Source: Gammaproteobacteria bacterium
GTDB lineage: Bacteria; Pseudomonadota; Gammaproteobacteria; JACCYU01
Direction: 5' to 3'
NCBI GenBank assembly: GCA_013695765.1
Contig: JACCZW010000057.1
Location: 22,824 to 86,823 of the forward strand
Length of the DNA: 64,000 nt
Positions 47,018-55,396 of this stretch are shown here, in pieces (position 1 is the stretch's first letter; each line of letters opens with the position of its first letter). The notes beneath the pieces were generated by a model. That model searched no databases and was not told where the DNA came from. It saw only the letters and a list, made by a program, of their open reading frames with translations. The translations under genes and the position numbers were made by a program.

Positions 47018-47662
47018 TCAGGGTTCCGCCCGCAACAAGTCTGGCAGTTCACGCATGTCGTCAAATACGCGCGCGCCCGCCGCGGCAAGCGCTTGGCCCT
47101 GCCCGGCCGCCGCGTAACCGAATACCGTCATCTGCGCGGCGACGGCGGCCTGCACGCCGGTGCGAGAATCCTCAATCACGGCGCAAGTTACTGGATCAGC
47201 CCCCAATTTGCGTGCCGCGTGCAGATACAAATCAGGGTGCGGCTTGGGCCGAGCCACCTGCGTGGCGCTGAACATGCGCCCCTCGAAGTGCGACAGCAGA
47301 CCCGTTAGTTCCAGGGTTTTGCGCATTTTCTCCTGGCTGCCGTTCGACGCGACGCACACGGCCGCATCGATGCTGTCCAGCGCCTGCGTAATACCCCGCA
47401 CCGGCTTTAATTCACGCTCGAACGCGGCGAACGTCTGGTCCTGCAAACGCGCCTCGAAATCCACAGGCAACGCCCGACCAAGCCTCTGCTCGACAATTTC
47501 TAAACACTGCGACATCTTGAGCCCAACGAACTGCCGGACGACCTCCTCAAAGCTGATCGCCAACCCCGCCTGGCCCAGCATGTGTGCGAATACACGGTTC
47601 TGGATGACCTCGCTGTCGACCAGCACGCCGTCACAGTCGAAGATGATCAATTGCCACTTCAC
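47018..47662 (-). CDS. HAD-family phosphatase (YieH/phosphoglucomutase-like)
   Basis: Encodes 214 residues from GTG 47662. HAD motifs: I IIFDCDGVLVDSEVI, II VCVASNGSQEKM, III PKPHPDLYLHAARKL, IV CAVIEDSRTGVQAAVAAQM. The alpha-helical cap of the beta-phosphoglucomutase/YieH subfamily lies between motifs I and II. It dephosphorylates small phospho-metabolites; the substrate is not predictable. It is convergent with slt and divergent from a small exported-protein gene. Confidence 0.92.
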   Translation of the reverse strand: MKWQLIIFDCDGVLVDSEVIQNRVFAHMLGQAGLAISFEEVVRQFVGLKMSQCLEIVEQRLGRALPVDFEARLQDQTFAAFERELKPVRGITQALDSIDAAVCVASNGSQEKMRKTLELTGLLSHFEGRMFSATQVARPKPHPDLYLHAARKLGADPVTCAVIEDSRTGVQAAVAAQMTVFGYAAAGQGQALAAAGARVFDDMRELPDLLRAEP

Positions 47663-47838
47663 GTCGCGTGTTTACCTTTCAATCGCTGGGGTCATCGGTG
47701 CAAATATACCGGATACACCCGAACTCTTCGGAATTCCTGAAGGTCTTATTCGTCGCCGATCGGACGCTCGCATCAAAGCCGCGGACCAGGCCATACGGCA
47801 AGATTCTGGCTTCAATGGCGTGCTATTTTTCCCGAGAG

Positions 47839-48174
47839 ATGAAAATGAAAATAGCGAATCCGCGGTCCGTGAATCCGACCCGTCAGCCTGGCGGAATAAT
47901 GGCGGCGAGCGTATGGGTACTCACACTCATCCTCCCGAACGCGCTGGTAGCCAATGCCGATAACGATGGCTACGATTACTACGAAAGACCGCCCTATCAA
48001 GGCGGCCTCATCGACTCCTACGATCGCTATAACCCCCAGCTCTACCGGCGTCTGTACCCGGACCGGGTGCCCAACAATTACGATTACGAGCCTCGTGAGC
48101 CTGCTGTCAGCGCGCCGTCCCCACATTGTATATATACGTGTCCAGGCGGCCCGCTGGACCCGGCGCGCTACTGA
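47839..48174 (+). CDS. Small exported protein rich in Tyr, Asp and Pro
   Basis: Encodes about 111 residues if started at ATG 47839 (MKMKIANPRSVNPTRQPGGI). A hydrophobic stretch (MAASVWVLTLILPNALVANA) acts as a signal peptide. The mature part (DNDGYDYYERPPYQGGLIDS, YRRLYPDRVPNNYDYEPREP) is acidic and tyrosine-rich and ends HCIYTCPGGPLDPARY with two Cys. It looks periplasmic or secreted. No family or partner gene is recognised; the ribosome-binding site is weak. Confidence 0.58.
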   Translation: MKMKIANPRSVNPTRQPGGIMAASVWVLTLILPNALVANADNDGYDYYERPPYQGGLIDSYDRYNPQLYRRLYPDRVPNNYDYEPREPAVSAPSPHCIYTCPGGPLDPARY

Positions 48175-48320
48175 CATCGCCCCGCCTTGCTTTAACCCAC
48201 GCGTGCGCCGGTCATGAAGGCGGTTGCGAGCACTTCACATTTCCGAGCTTCTGACTGCTGGCGCTGTAAATTGCCATGTAGACTGCTTGAAATGGCCATA
48301 ATATTTCAGGAGTAGCCGTA

Positions 48321-49028
48321 GTGAAGCCCTTCAGGACGCTGCAATCCCCATGTGCTGAATCCATTTCCGAGCAACCCCGGCGTGGCGACCGGCGTAACCC
48401 CAGCATGAAAACTCTCCTGCGCGGCCACCGGCTCGCGCGCCGCCGGGAGGCTCGGCGTGAATCCGACGCCCAGGGCTATTACGTCGACTGGTACGCGCCC
48501 CACACGCTTTACCTCGCCGTCAGCGTGCTGTTACTAAGCTGCGCCGACGCGATGATGACACTGCGCCTGCTTGAGCATGGCGCCAGCGAACTGAACGCGG
48601 TCATGCGGGTGCTGATCGAAACCGACGTGCAGTTGTTCGCCGCGTTCAAGATGGCGCTTACCGGCGCCGGCCTGCTGTTTCTGCTGATCCACCACCGCTT
48701 CCGGGTGTTCCGGCGTTTCCGCGTCGAGCAACTGCTGCGCGCGGTGCTGCTGCTTTATCTCCTGTTGATCGGGTACGAATTCATGTTGCTGCAACCGACG
48801 AACGCTCCGGCCCCGGCGCTTCTCATTGTGTCGTGGGCGGCGCGCTCGGGATCGCGAGCCTGCTTTACGGAACCAGCACAGAATCAGCGGCCCGCATTCG
48901 TTGACTTTAGTGACGTTCCGCGCGCACGTGAGCGGCGGGCGTTCAAGGCATTAAGCGGCCCTCCTCATCGAAAAACACCGGCTCGATCTCGCTCATGCGT
49001 CGTAATGCGACGGTGTGTTCGCTGGTGA
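48321..49028 (+). CDS. DUF5658-type membrane protein with an overlong tail
   Basis: GTG 48321 has AGGAG eight bases upstream. About residues 55-155 form three membrane helices with conserved WYAPHTLYLAVSVLLLSCAD, LRLLEHGASELNAVMRVLIE and VQLFAAFKMALTGAGLLFLL, matching the small DUF5658 family. After FMLLQPTN the sequence becomes low-quality (Ala/Arg-rich) and runs 86 bases into the convergent STN-domain gene. The natural end was probably near 48800, and the tail is likely read-through after a frameshift. The N-terminal 50 residues are very basic. Function unknown. Confidence 0.72.
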   Translation: MKPFRTLQSPCAESISEQPRRGDRRNPSMKTLLRGHRLARRREARRESDAQGYYVDWYAPHTLYLAVSVLLLSCADAMMTLRLLEHGASELNAVMRVLIETDVQLFAAFKMALTGAGLLFLLIHHRFRVFRRFRVEQLLRAVLLLYLLLIGYEFMLLQPTNAPAPALLIVSWAARSGSRACFTEPAQNQRPAFVDFSDVPRARERRAFKALSGPPHRKTPARSRSCVVMRRCVRW

Positions 49029-49419
49029 ATTCGTAATTGACTCCCGTGCACGCCAGCAGAATTTGTAGCGCCAGTTCCGGCACGTAATGGCCTTTCACGC
49101 CCTGGGTTCTGGCGTTGTCCGTGACCGTGGCATCGTAGATGATCTGCAGACCGCTGTCGTTCGCGTAATTGTTCCAGCGCTCCCGCCATCGAACCCGCGG
49201 GAATATTGAACGGTTTGCGCGCGGACGGTGTTCGATACGCGACGTATCAATCACAACGATCTGCGGTGGCCGCCTCGCGCTTACGCCTGACGATGGATTG
49301 GGGTCTTCCGTGGCAAGATCGAATGCGGAGCGCGCGTAAACGCAGTCTACACAAAGCCCCGCAAGCGCCGTAATCGCAGCGCAAAACCATCCACGGAAAA
49401 CATCGTTGCTTATATTCAT
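48943..49419 (-). CDS. Exported STN-domain protein (TonB-receptor signalling-type domain, solo)
   Basis: Encodes 158 residues from ATG 49419 with GGAGG upstream. A signal peptide (about 1-29, ending VYARS) precedes a linker and an STN domain (WNNYANDSGLQIIYDATVTD, VKGHYVPELALQILLACTGV, YEFTSEHTVALRR). STN domains occur at the N-terminus of secretins and TonB-dependent receptors that signal to FecR-type proteins. Here the domain stands alone, divergent from a decayed TonB-dependent receptor gene that lacks its own STN domain. It might have been split from that receptor or act in trans; no FecI/FecR pair is nearby. Confidence 0.8.
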   Translation of the reverse strand: MNISNDVFRGWFCAAITALAGLCVDCVYARSAFDLATEDPNPSSGVSARRPPQIVVIDTSRIEHRPRANRSIFPRVRWRERWNNYANDSGLQIIYDATVTDNARTQGVKGHYVPELALQILLACTGVNYEFTSEHTVALRRMSEIEPVFFDEEGRLMP

Positions 49420-49782
49420 GAGCGACCTCCGGCGTATGCCTTCGCATTAGCGGGTGATGGCTGCCTAACGACGCCTTGCGCGTCATCGGTGGCTCAAGAA
49501 AACGGTGCGGCTGGTGTTCTGAACCGGGATCCAGCAGATCCAATTATGCCAATCATGCACTTCAGCGTGATTACTGGCCCGAAGGTTTTAGTCTTTGGCA
49601 GCAGCCCTCCAAATCAATTATCAGCAATATTTTATTATTTGTAAACACAGTTAAGATTAATTATTATTTAGATTATAGCTAGCACATGCGAAACTGATGT
49701 AGGCCATGAGCGCCCTGTGCCAGCACGACGCGATGAAATACGCCCCTAACCTAAACGTCACTAACAGGATCAGAGACAGCGC
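49420..49782. other. Divergent regulatory gap, AT-rich
   Basis: No gene is seen. The stretch 49605-49680 is strongly AT-rich (tcaattatcagcaatatttt, then ttaagattaattattattta). It lies between the STN-domain gene and a siderophore-type receptor, where a Fur site would be expected. Several NATWAT-like hexamers occur there, but no convincing 19-bp Fur box can be assigned. Confidence 0.4.
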
Positions 49783-51828
49783 ATGAACTTGAGCAAGCAT
49801 GGACTGAGTATTTCGGTAGGCGTTCTGGCCGGCGTCATCACGGGATCGCTCAGTCATTCCGCCGACGCGCAATCGACGGGCGAGCCGGGCGCGAACGAAG
49901 ACGAGCAATCGTCACGCGCCACGCGCACGCAGGATCTGCGGCTGCGCCCGATCCGGATCGAGGGCGCGGCTGAATCGGCGTTCGGACCGGACTTCGGGTA
50001 TGCCGTGGGACGCAGCACTAGCGGCACCAAGACCGACACGCCGCTGCTCGAGACGCCGCAGTCGATATCGGTCATCACGCGCGACCGCATTGAGGCGCAG
50101 AACGCGGACGACCTCGGCGAAGTTTTACGTTATACGCCGGGCATCCAGGGCGAGCCGTTTGGCTTCGAAACGCGCCTGACGTTCCTGCGGATCCGCGGTT
50201 TTGACGCGACCACCACCGGCCTTTATCGCGACAACCTGCAACTGCGCAATCCTAATTTCGTGGTCGGTTACAACCTGGAACCATATGGCGCGGAACGCAT
50301 CGAAGTGCCGCGCGGGCCCGCGTCAGTGCTTTACGGCGCAAGCAACGCGAGGTGGTTTGGTCAACTACATCTCCAAGCGGCCGACGGCCGAACCTTTCCG
50401 GGAAGTTGGACTCGAGGTAGGCAGCTTCGATCAGATCGAAGGGAAGTTCGACGTGAGCGGACCACTCGATGAAGACGGCGTTTTCTCGTACCGGCTCACC
50501 GGACTTGTCCGCGATAGCGACACGCAGGTCGATTTCATCCGCAACGACCGCCAGTTTTTCGCGCCCGCGTTCACCTGGCGTCCCAGCCACGACACTTCGC
50601 TGTCCTTTCTCGGCCAGTACCAGCAGGACGACACCCGGAATTCGCAGGCGATACCCGCCGCGGGTACGCTCGATCCAAACCCCAATGGCGAAATTTATCA
50701 ACCGGTTTACCGGCGAACCGAACGTGGATCGCTACGCCAGAACGGAATACTCCGTGGGTTACCTGTTCGAGCACCGCACCACCGACGCCTTGACGTTCCG
50801 GCAGAACGCACGCTATTACGCGGTCGATCTCGATGATGTCTCGGTGTTCGCCGATACCGTGGGCAATAACCAGATTACCATCGGCCGCTCCCTGTTCGAA
50901 AACTTCGGCGAGCTGGACGGCATCGCCGTGGACAACCAGGCGCAGATCGAATTCGAGACCGGGCCTGTCGCGCACACCTTGCTGGCGGGGCTGGATTATC
51001 AGCACCTCGAAGCGACCTCGGTACAGAACTTTGGCGACGCGCCGCCCATCAACATTTTCAATCCTGTCTATGGCGCGCCGGTGCCGCCAGCGGACCCGTT
51101 CACCAACAACGATCAGAAGCAGGATCAGATCGGTTTGTATGTTCAAGACCAGATCAAGCTGCGTGACCATTGGATTTTTCAGCTTGGCGGGCGCTACGAC
51201 TGGGCCGAGGACGAAGTTCAAAACCTGCTGGACGGCTCTGAAACCCAGCAGGATGACAATGAATTCAGCGGCCGCGCGGGCGTTGTTTACAAGACCGATT
51301 TTGGCTTGGCGCCCTATTACAGCTATGCAGAATCGTTTCTCCCCGTGGCCGGGGCGAGTCAGGAAGGAACGCCGTTCCAGCCCGAGACCGGCAAAAACTG
51401 GAGGGCGTAGCGAGCTTGGACTTCGGACTGGACCTGATTGCAACATCGACCTTTCTGGACGTAGAAGTCGAGGAGAGCGTCGATCCTGACATCTTAGGCA
51501 AGCGACCCCCACGCAGGTCGCAGAGCAACTGGCCTCGATTTGGGCGGACTATGCGCTTCCGTTGCCCAGCCTGAGCGGACTGCACATCGGCGCGGGCGCA
51601 CGCTATCTCGGTTCCAGTTTTGGCGATGAGGCCAATGGCTTCAAGATACCAAGCGAAACACTGTTCGACGCCGGGTTGCGGTACGACCTCGACAACATCC
51701 AGCTCAAGCTGCACGTGCAGAATATTCTCGATGACGAACATATCGCCTCGGGTTTTGTTCGCACCGGCAACTTCATCACCTTTGGCACCGAGCGCGCGGT
51801 AACGGGCAGCATCGCCTATCGCTGGTAA
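49783..51828 (+). pseudogene. TonB-dependent siderophore-type receptor, frameshifted and internally deleted
   Basis: The first frame (49783-~50350) has a signal peptide, the plug with TPLLETPQSISVITRDRIEA, FLRIRGFDATTTGLYRDNLQ and ERIEVPRGPASVLYGASNA. A frame change near 50345-50350 leads to LVNYISKRPTAEPFREVGLE. A second near 50690 leads to FTGEPNVDRYARTEYSVGYL and on to SQEGTPFQPETGKNWRA. A third break near 51405-51420 loses a piece of barrel, and the last part resumes DFGLDLIATSTFLDVEVEES to the end GSIAYRW. The family is that of ferric-siderophore receptors (FhuA/FpvA type). The product is certainly broken. The adjacent broken PepSY gene normally serves such receptors. Confidence 0.85.
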
Positions 51829-51889
51829 CGCACCCGTTGTGGATGTCTTGTCTTTTAGCGCAACTTGATCCCACAGCCTAAAATGGGCT

Positions 51890-52960
51890 CACATATAAAA
51901 ATCTCTCACTGCGCTCTACCACGCGCTCGGCTACAGCGTCGACCCGCCGGCGATGCCGGATTCAGCGCAGCGCGCGAACGTGGACGACATCGTGGCAGAC
52001 GCGCAGGCGCGCGCGCCCGACGACCCCATGCAATTCTTTATAGGCGATCCCGACGAGCCCGATGTGTGGTTTGTGCGGCTGGGCGAGACGGCGGACGCGC
52101 CGGCTGCGTCAGAGTTCTACACCTACGACGCCCGCACCGGCGAGTTTCTTCACGAATACCCGCTCGATCAGGGCATCATGAATTTCCTGCTCAGGCTGCA
52201 TATCGATATGTTCGCGAGGCTGCCCGGCACCTTGTTTCTCGGCTTCATGGGATTGCTGCTGGCCGTGTCGCTGATCTCGGGCACGGTGGTGTATGGCCCG
52301 TTCATGCGCAGGTTGAGTTTCGGCGCGGTGCGGCGTGATCGGTCGACGCGGCTGAAGTGGCTGGATCTGCACAATCTGCTGGGCATCGTAACGCTGATGT
52401 GGTTGTTGGTGGTTGGCGTCACTGGCGTCATCAACACCTTGTCCATCCCCCACTTCGGTCAGTAGCAGTCGACCGAGCTCGCCGACATGACCACGCCTTA
52501 TCGAGACCGGCCGCCGATGAGGGAAACCGGCTCGGTACAACAGGCGCTGGCGGCGGCACGCGCGGCGGAGCCCGAGATAGAACTCAGCTTCATGGCCTTT
52601 CCCGGCAACGATTTCGCGAGTCCCCATCATTTTGTCGCCTTCATGCAGGGCACCACACCGTGGCATTCCAAGCTGCTCAAGCCGGTGTTGATCGACGCGC
52701 GCTCAGGAGAAGTCGTCGCGCAACGCGAGTTGCCCTGGTATGTGAGCGCGCTGCTCGTTTCGCAGCCGCTGCACTTCGGCGATTATGGCGGGATACCCCT
52801 GAAGATTCTGTGGGCGCTGCTCGACGTCATCGCGATCGTCGTTCTCGGCAGCGGTCTTTACCTGTGGCTGGCGCGCGTCAGACGGCCGGTCGAGCAGCGT
52901 ATCGCGGAGCTTGAGCGTGACGCCGCCGGCAGGGCCGTCGCGTCGCGGGAAGCGTCTTGA
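51890..52960 (+). pseudogene. PepSY-associated membrane protein, 5'-truncated and with an in-frame stop
   Basis: Without a proper start, the frame enters at LTALYHALGYSVDPPAMPDS and continues FFIGDPDEPDVWFVRLGETA, a PepSY region, and membrane helices (FLGFMGLLLAVSLISGTVVY, LWLDLHNLLGIV observed as KWLDLHNLLGIVTLMWLLVV). It stops at TAG 52463-52465 after IPHFGQ, but the same frame goes on QSTELADMTTPYRDRPPMRE to a natural end at 52960. Trp is plausible at the stop (TGG to TAG). The N-terminal membrane helix and first domain are missing, so the deletion that damaged the receptor probably reaches here. Such proteins assist iron-siderophore reduction or release. Confidence 0.82.
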
Positions 52961-53193
52961 GAAAAACCGTTACAGCCCGTCGTCCGCCCGGCTTCTTTTA
53001 CGTATTCGGCGCGCCCATCCTGCTGGCCGTGGCGAGTACGTTCGGACTCGTATCCGCGCTCCTGGGCGACGGCGTCTGGGACCTGCTCTCGTGGTTCGCG
53101 CTCGGCGGTCCGTTTGTGGTCATCCTCTGGTACACGGCGCGTCCGGCCAGCACACGCGAGCACCGCGCAGCAACGCGATCGAAGCGACGATAG
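52957..53193 (+). CDS. Small membrane protein following the PepSY gene
   Basis: Encodes 78 residues from TTG 52957, whose bases overlap the PepSY stop codon (TTGA). Two membrane helices are predicted (FGAPILLAVASTFGLVSALL and WFALGGPFVVILWYTA). Small two-helix proteins of this type commonly end PepSY/siderophore-reductase operons. It appears intact although both genes upstream are broken. Role unknown. Confidence 0.65.
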   Translation: MRKTVTARRPPGFFYVFGAPILLAVASTFGLVSALLGDGVWDLLSWFALGGPFVVILWYTARPASTREHRAATRSKRR

Positions 53194-53248
53194 CGACGCC
53201 GCTGCGAGCTTCACGTCACCGCGACTCGCGACTTTCATACGGCGGCGC

Positions 53249-54208
53249 TCAGGCCACCTCGCGCGCATCGACCGGAGCGGCTTGTGGATGCGCGACCGCA
53301 GCATCCATTTCTGCCTGCCACGTCTGCCAGTAGCGTGCCAGCCGTTTGCGAAATTCCCTGGACCGCTCGGCAAAGACCCGCATGCCCAGTAAGCGTGCTT
53401 CCGCCTTGAGCCGACATTGCCGGCGTTCGATGAGGCTTACCATACATTCCAGATTGCGCGCACCGCGCAGGATGTCCGGCTGTTCACGCAGACTCTCGCG
53501 CACCACGAGCAGATCGTGGTCGTCGCCCAGCAGATTGGACAGCTTATGCAGCGAGCGCCGGTACGCGCGCATCGCTTCCGGCCACACGGGGTGTAGCACC
53601 CGCATCTGATACCACAGGTATTTGACGCGTTTGCGCATTTCGTGAAACCTCAAATCCGTGGGCTCGCGACACGCCTTGGTAAACGCATTGCGACCGCCGG
53701 CATACGTTTTCCGCAATCCGGGACCGACCAGGGCGAAACCCTGTGCAGATAACGGCCATGACGCCGGCCGTTCGCGCGCGGCACGAAATCCCTGGATCGC
53801 TGCATCGGCGTGCGCCTTAAGCCCTTCCTCTCCATCGGTGTCCTGCTGACGTCGGGTGGTCAATCCCCTGCGCGTGGCCCGCACCAGGCCGGACTCCCGT
53901 TTGTCGTTGCAGTGCGGTTGCAGCTTGTCCAGCGCCTCGATGACCGCCTCGGCGTCACGCACGCCCGAAAGTCCGCGGGCGATGTCGCGAAAACACACAT
54001 TCTCAAGGCCGTATTGGTCTCCCAGGTCGCATCGCATCAGGCGCAACACCGCGCGTATTCGCTTACAGCGCTGGCGCGCGGAGTGAATGGCTTTATGGGG
54101 GTTGCGCCGCCGGTCGCCGAGTTCCTGGATCCCGGCATCGATCTGTTCGTAAACGATGCGCCTGATGCCCTCCGCCGCGGATTCGGCTGCTTCCAGACGT
54201 AGACTCAT
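53249..54208 (-). CDS. CHAD-domain protein
   Basis: Encodes 319 residues. Conserved His/Lys/Arg patches of the CHAD fold are at the start (NPHKAIHSARQRCKRIRAVL) and middle (FHEMRKRVKYLWYQMRVLHP, LLGDDHDLLVVRE). CHAD domains bind inorganic polyphosphate and localise to polyphosphate granules in several bacteria. No CYTH domain is fused. It is divergent from the TonB2-type operon; ATG 54208 has AGGAGAG upstream and a run of nine G beyond that. Confidence 0.92.
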   Translation of the reverse strand: MSLRLEAAESAAEGIRRIVYEQIDAGIQELGDRRRNPHKAIHSARQRCKRIRAVLRLMRCDLGDQYGLENVCFRDIARGLSGVRDAEAVIEALDKLQPHCNDKRESGLVRATRRGLTTRRQQDTDGEEGLKAHADAAIQGFRAARERPASWPLSAQGFALVGPGLRKTYAGGRNAFTKACREPTDLRFHEMRKRVKYLWYQMRVLHPVWPEAMRAYRRSLHKLSNLLGDDHDLLVVRESLREQPDILRGARNLECMVSLIERRQCRLKAEARLLGMRVFAERSREFRKRLARYWQTWQAEMDAAVAHPQAAPVDAREVA

Positions 54209-54229
54209 GCTGTCTCTCCTGCTTTGCTT

Positions 54230-54238
54230 CCCCCCCCC
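54230..54238 (-). repeat. Nine-base G tract in the 5' leader of the CHAD gene
   Basis: The plus strand has nine C in a row, so the minus-strand leader of the CHAD gene carries G9, about 10 bases before its ribosome-binding site. Homopolymer runs of this length slip during replication and can alter expression, but they are also frequent sequencing errors. Confidence 0.5.
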
Positions 54239-54462
54239 ATTTAGTCTGTTTCCCGCTTTGAGTAGCCTCCCAGATGCGAACGGTCATCACGCACCACCGC
54301 CCTGATGCGAACAGTTGTATCGGCTTTCAAACAGGCTCTTGCCCCAACACCCACAGAAACAGGCAGAGATTTTAGACGATTCGCGGATGCATGTGGCAAA
54401 AAATCCGGCCACGTGCCCGGCCGGCGGCGACCGCCCGCGAAGCACCTGCCTCAAACGGTTAA

Positions 54463-54479
54463 TGTAACCATTCTGTAAC
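54463..54479 (+). promoter_or_regulatory. PhoB-box-like direct repeat upstream of the TonB2-type operon
   Basis: TGTAAC (54463-54468) repeats exactly 11 bases later (54474-54479). An 11-bp period and a TGTmAy half-site are the features of PhoB boxes (CTGTCATNNNNCTGTCAC). A possible -10 (taaggt, 54490-54495) follows ten bases downstream, as in PhoB-activated promoters where the box replaces the -35. It is 84 bases before the DUF3450 ATG and about 255 bases from the CHAD start. Confidence 0.48.
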
Positions 54480-54568
54480 ATCGCCGGCGTAAGGTTCAAG
54501 CGTCGATCGTTGTCCCGCCTGCCCCGCTGCCGGCAAGTGGCCGCGCTCGTAACCCGTTTGGAGATTGC

Positions 54569-55396
54569 ATGCCCCCAAGTCCCCGCCTCCTCGTGTGCAC
54601 GACGTTGTTAATCATGGCGATGGCGCCGTACATAGCTGCCGAGCCCCCTTCCCGCACGCTGGACAATCTGGTGCAAAACATCATCGAGTTGCGCGGCGAT
54701 CTGGAAGGATTGGACGCGACAATCCAGCGGCTGGAAAGCGCGCACGAGGCGAGAATGTCATCTCTGGCGCAGCGCGAGGGCGAGCTCGCAGCCCAGACCG
54801 AGCGCCAGGACCTTATCATGGAGCAAATGGAGCGTAAGCTCGCCGATCTGCGGGGTCAGTCCGACAAGGCCGGCGTCGCCGCCGAGCAGCTCACTCCTGT
54901 GTTGAAAGCGGCGATCGACGACATGCGTGAGTACGTCAAGACGTCGCTGCCCTTCAAGCGCAGTGAGCGTCTGGCGGTGCTCGACGATATACAGGCGCAG
55001 CTCGAGCGCGGCATGCTTAAAGCTCCGCGGCTCGCCAACCGCTTGTGGTCGTTCTATTCCGACGAGTTAAGACTGACCGGTGACAGCGCCGTTTATCGAC
55101 AGCCGATCGTCATACAAGGTCAGGAACGCCTGGTTGACGTGGCGCGGCTGGGCATGATGAGCCTGTACTTCCGCGGCGATGACGGACGCTTCGGCTATGC
55201 AACGCGCGCGGGCAACGACTGGATCTATCGCTATCTCGGCGACGGCGCGCCCGCCGATGAGGTCGCGGCCCTGTTCGGCGCGTTACGCAAGCAACTCGAC
55301 ACCGGTTTTTATCGCCTGCCTTATCCAATCGGCGCCCGATCGTTTCAGCAGGCGGCGCGACCGCAGCCTTTGCGCCAGGCGGAGGCGCCTCGATGA
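54569..55396 (+). CDS. DUF3450 periplasmic coiled-coil protein (TonB2-system component)
   Basis: Encodes 275 residues: a signal peptide (CTTLLIMAMAPYIAAEPP), a long coiled coil about residues 28-110 (LRGDLEGLDATIQRLESAHE, LMEQMERKL in the observed form IMEQMERKLADLRGQ), and a C-terminal domain with GRFGYATRAGNDWIYRYLGD. This is DUF3450, nearly always the first gene of TonB2-type operons (TtpC/ExbB2/ExbD2/TonB2). It is periplasmic and probably binds the large ExbB-like protein. Its stop overlaps the next start (ATGA), so the two are translationally coupled. Confidence 0.92.
   Translation: MPPSPRLLVCTTLLIMAMAPYIAAEPPSRTLDNLVQNIIELRGDLEGLDATIQRLESAHEARMSSLAQREGELAAQTERQDLIMEQMERKLADLRGQSDKAGVAAEQLTPVLKAAIDDMREYVKTSLPFKRSERLAVLDDIQAQLERGMLKAPRLANRLWSFYSDELRLTGDSAVYRQPIVIQGQERLVDVARLGMMSLYFRGDDGRFGYATRAGNDWIYRYLGDGAPADEVAALFGALRKQLDTGFYRLPYPIGARSFQQAARPQPLRQAEAPR

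Noticed and set aside
49605..49680. Fur box upstream of the siderophore-type receptor
   Set aside because: The region is AT-rich with NATWAT-like words, but no 19-bp match good enough to call.
53800..54202. Plus-strand 130-codon frame opposite the CHAD gene
   Set aside because: Antisense to a conserved gene, and no features of its own.
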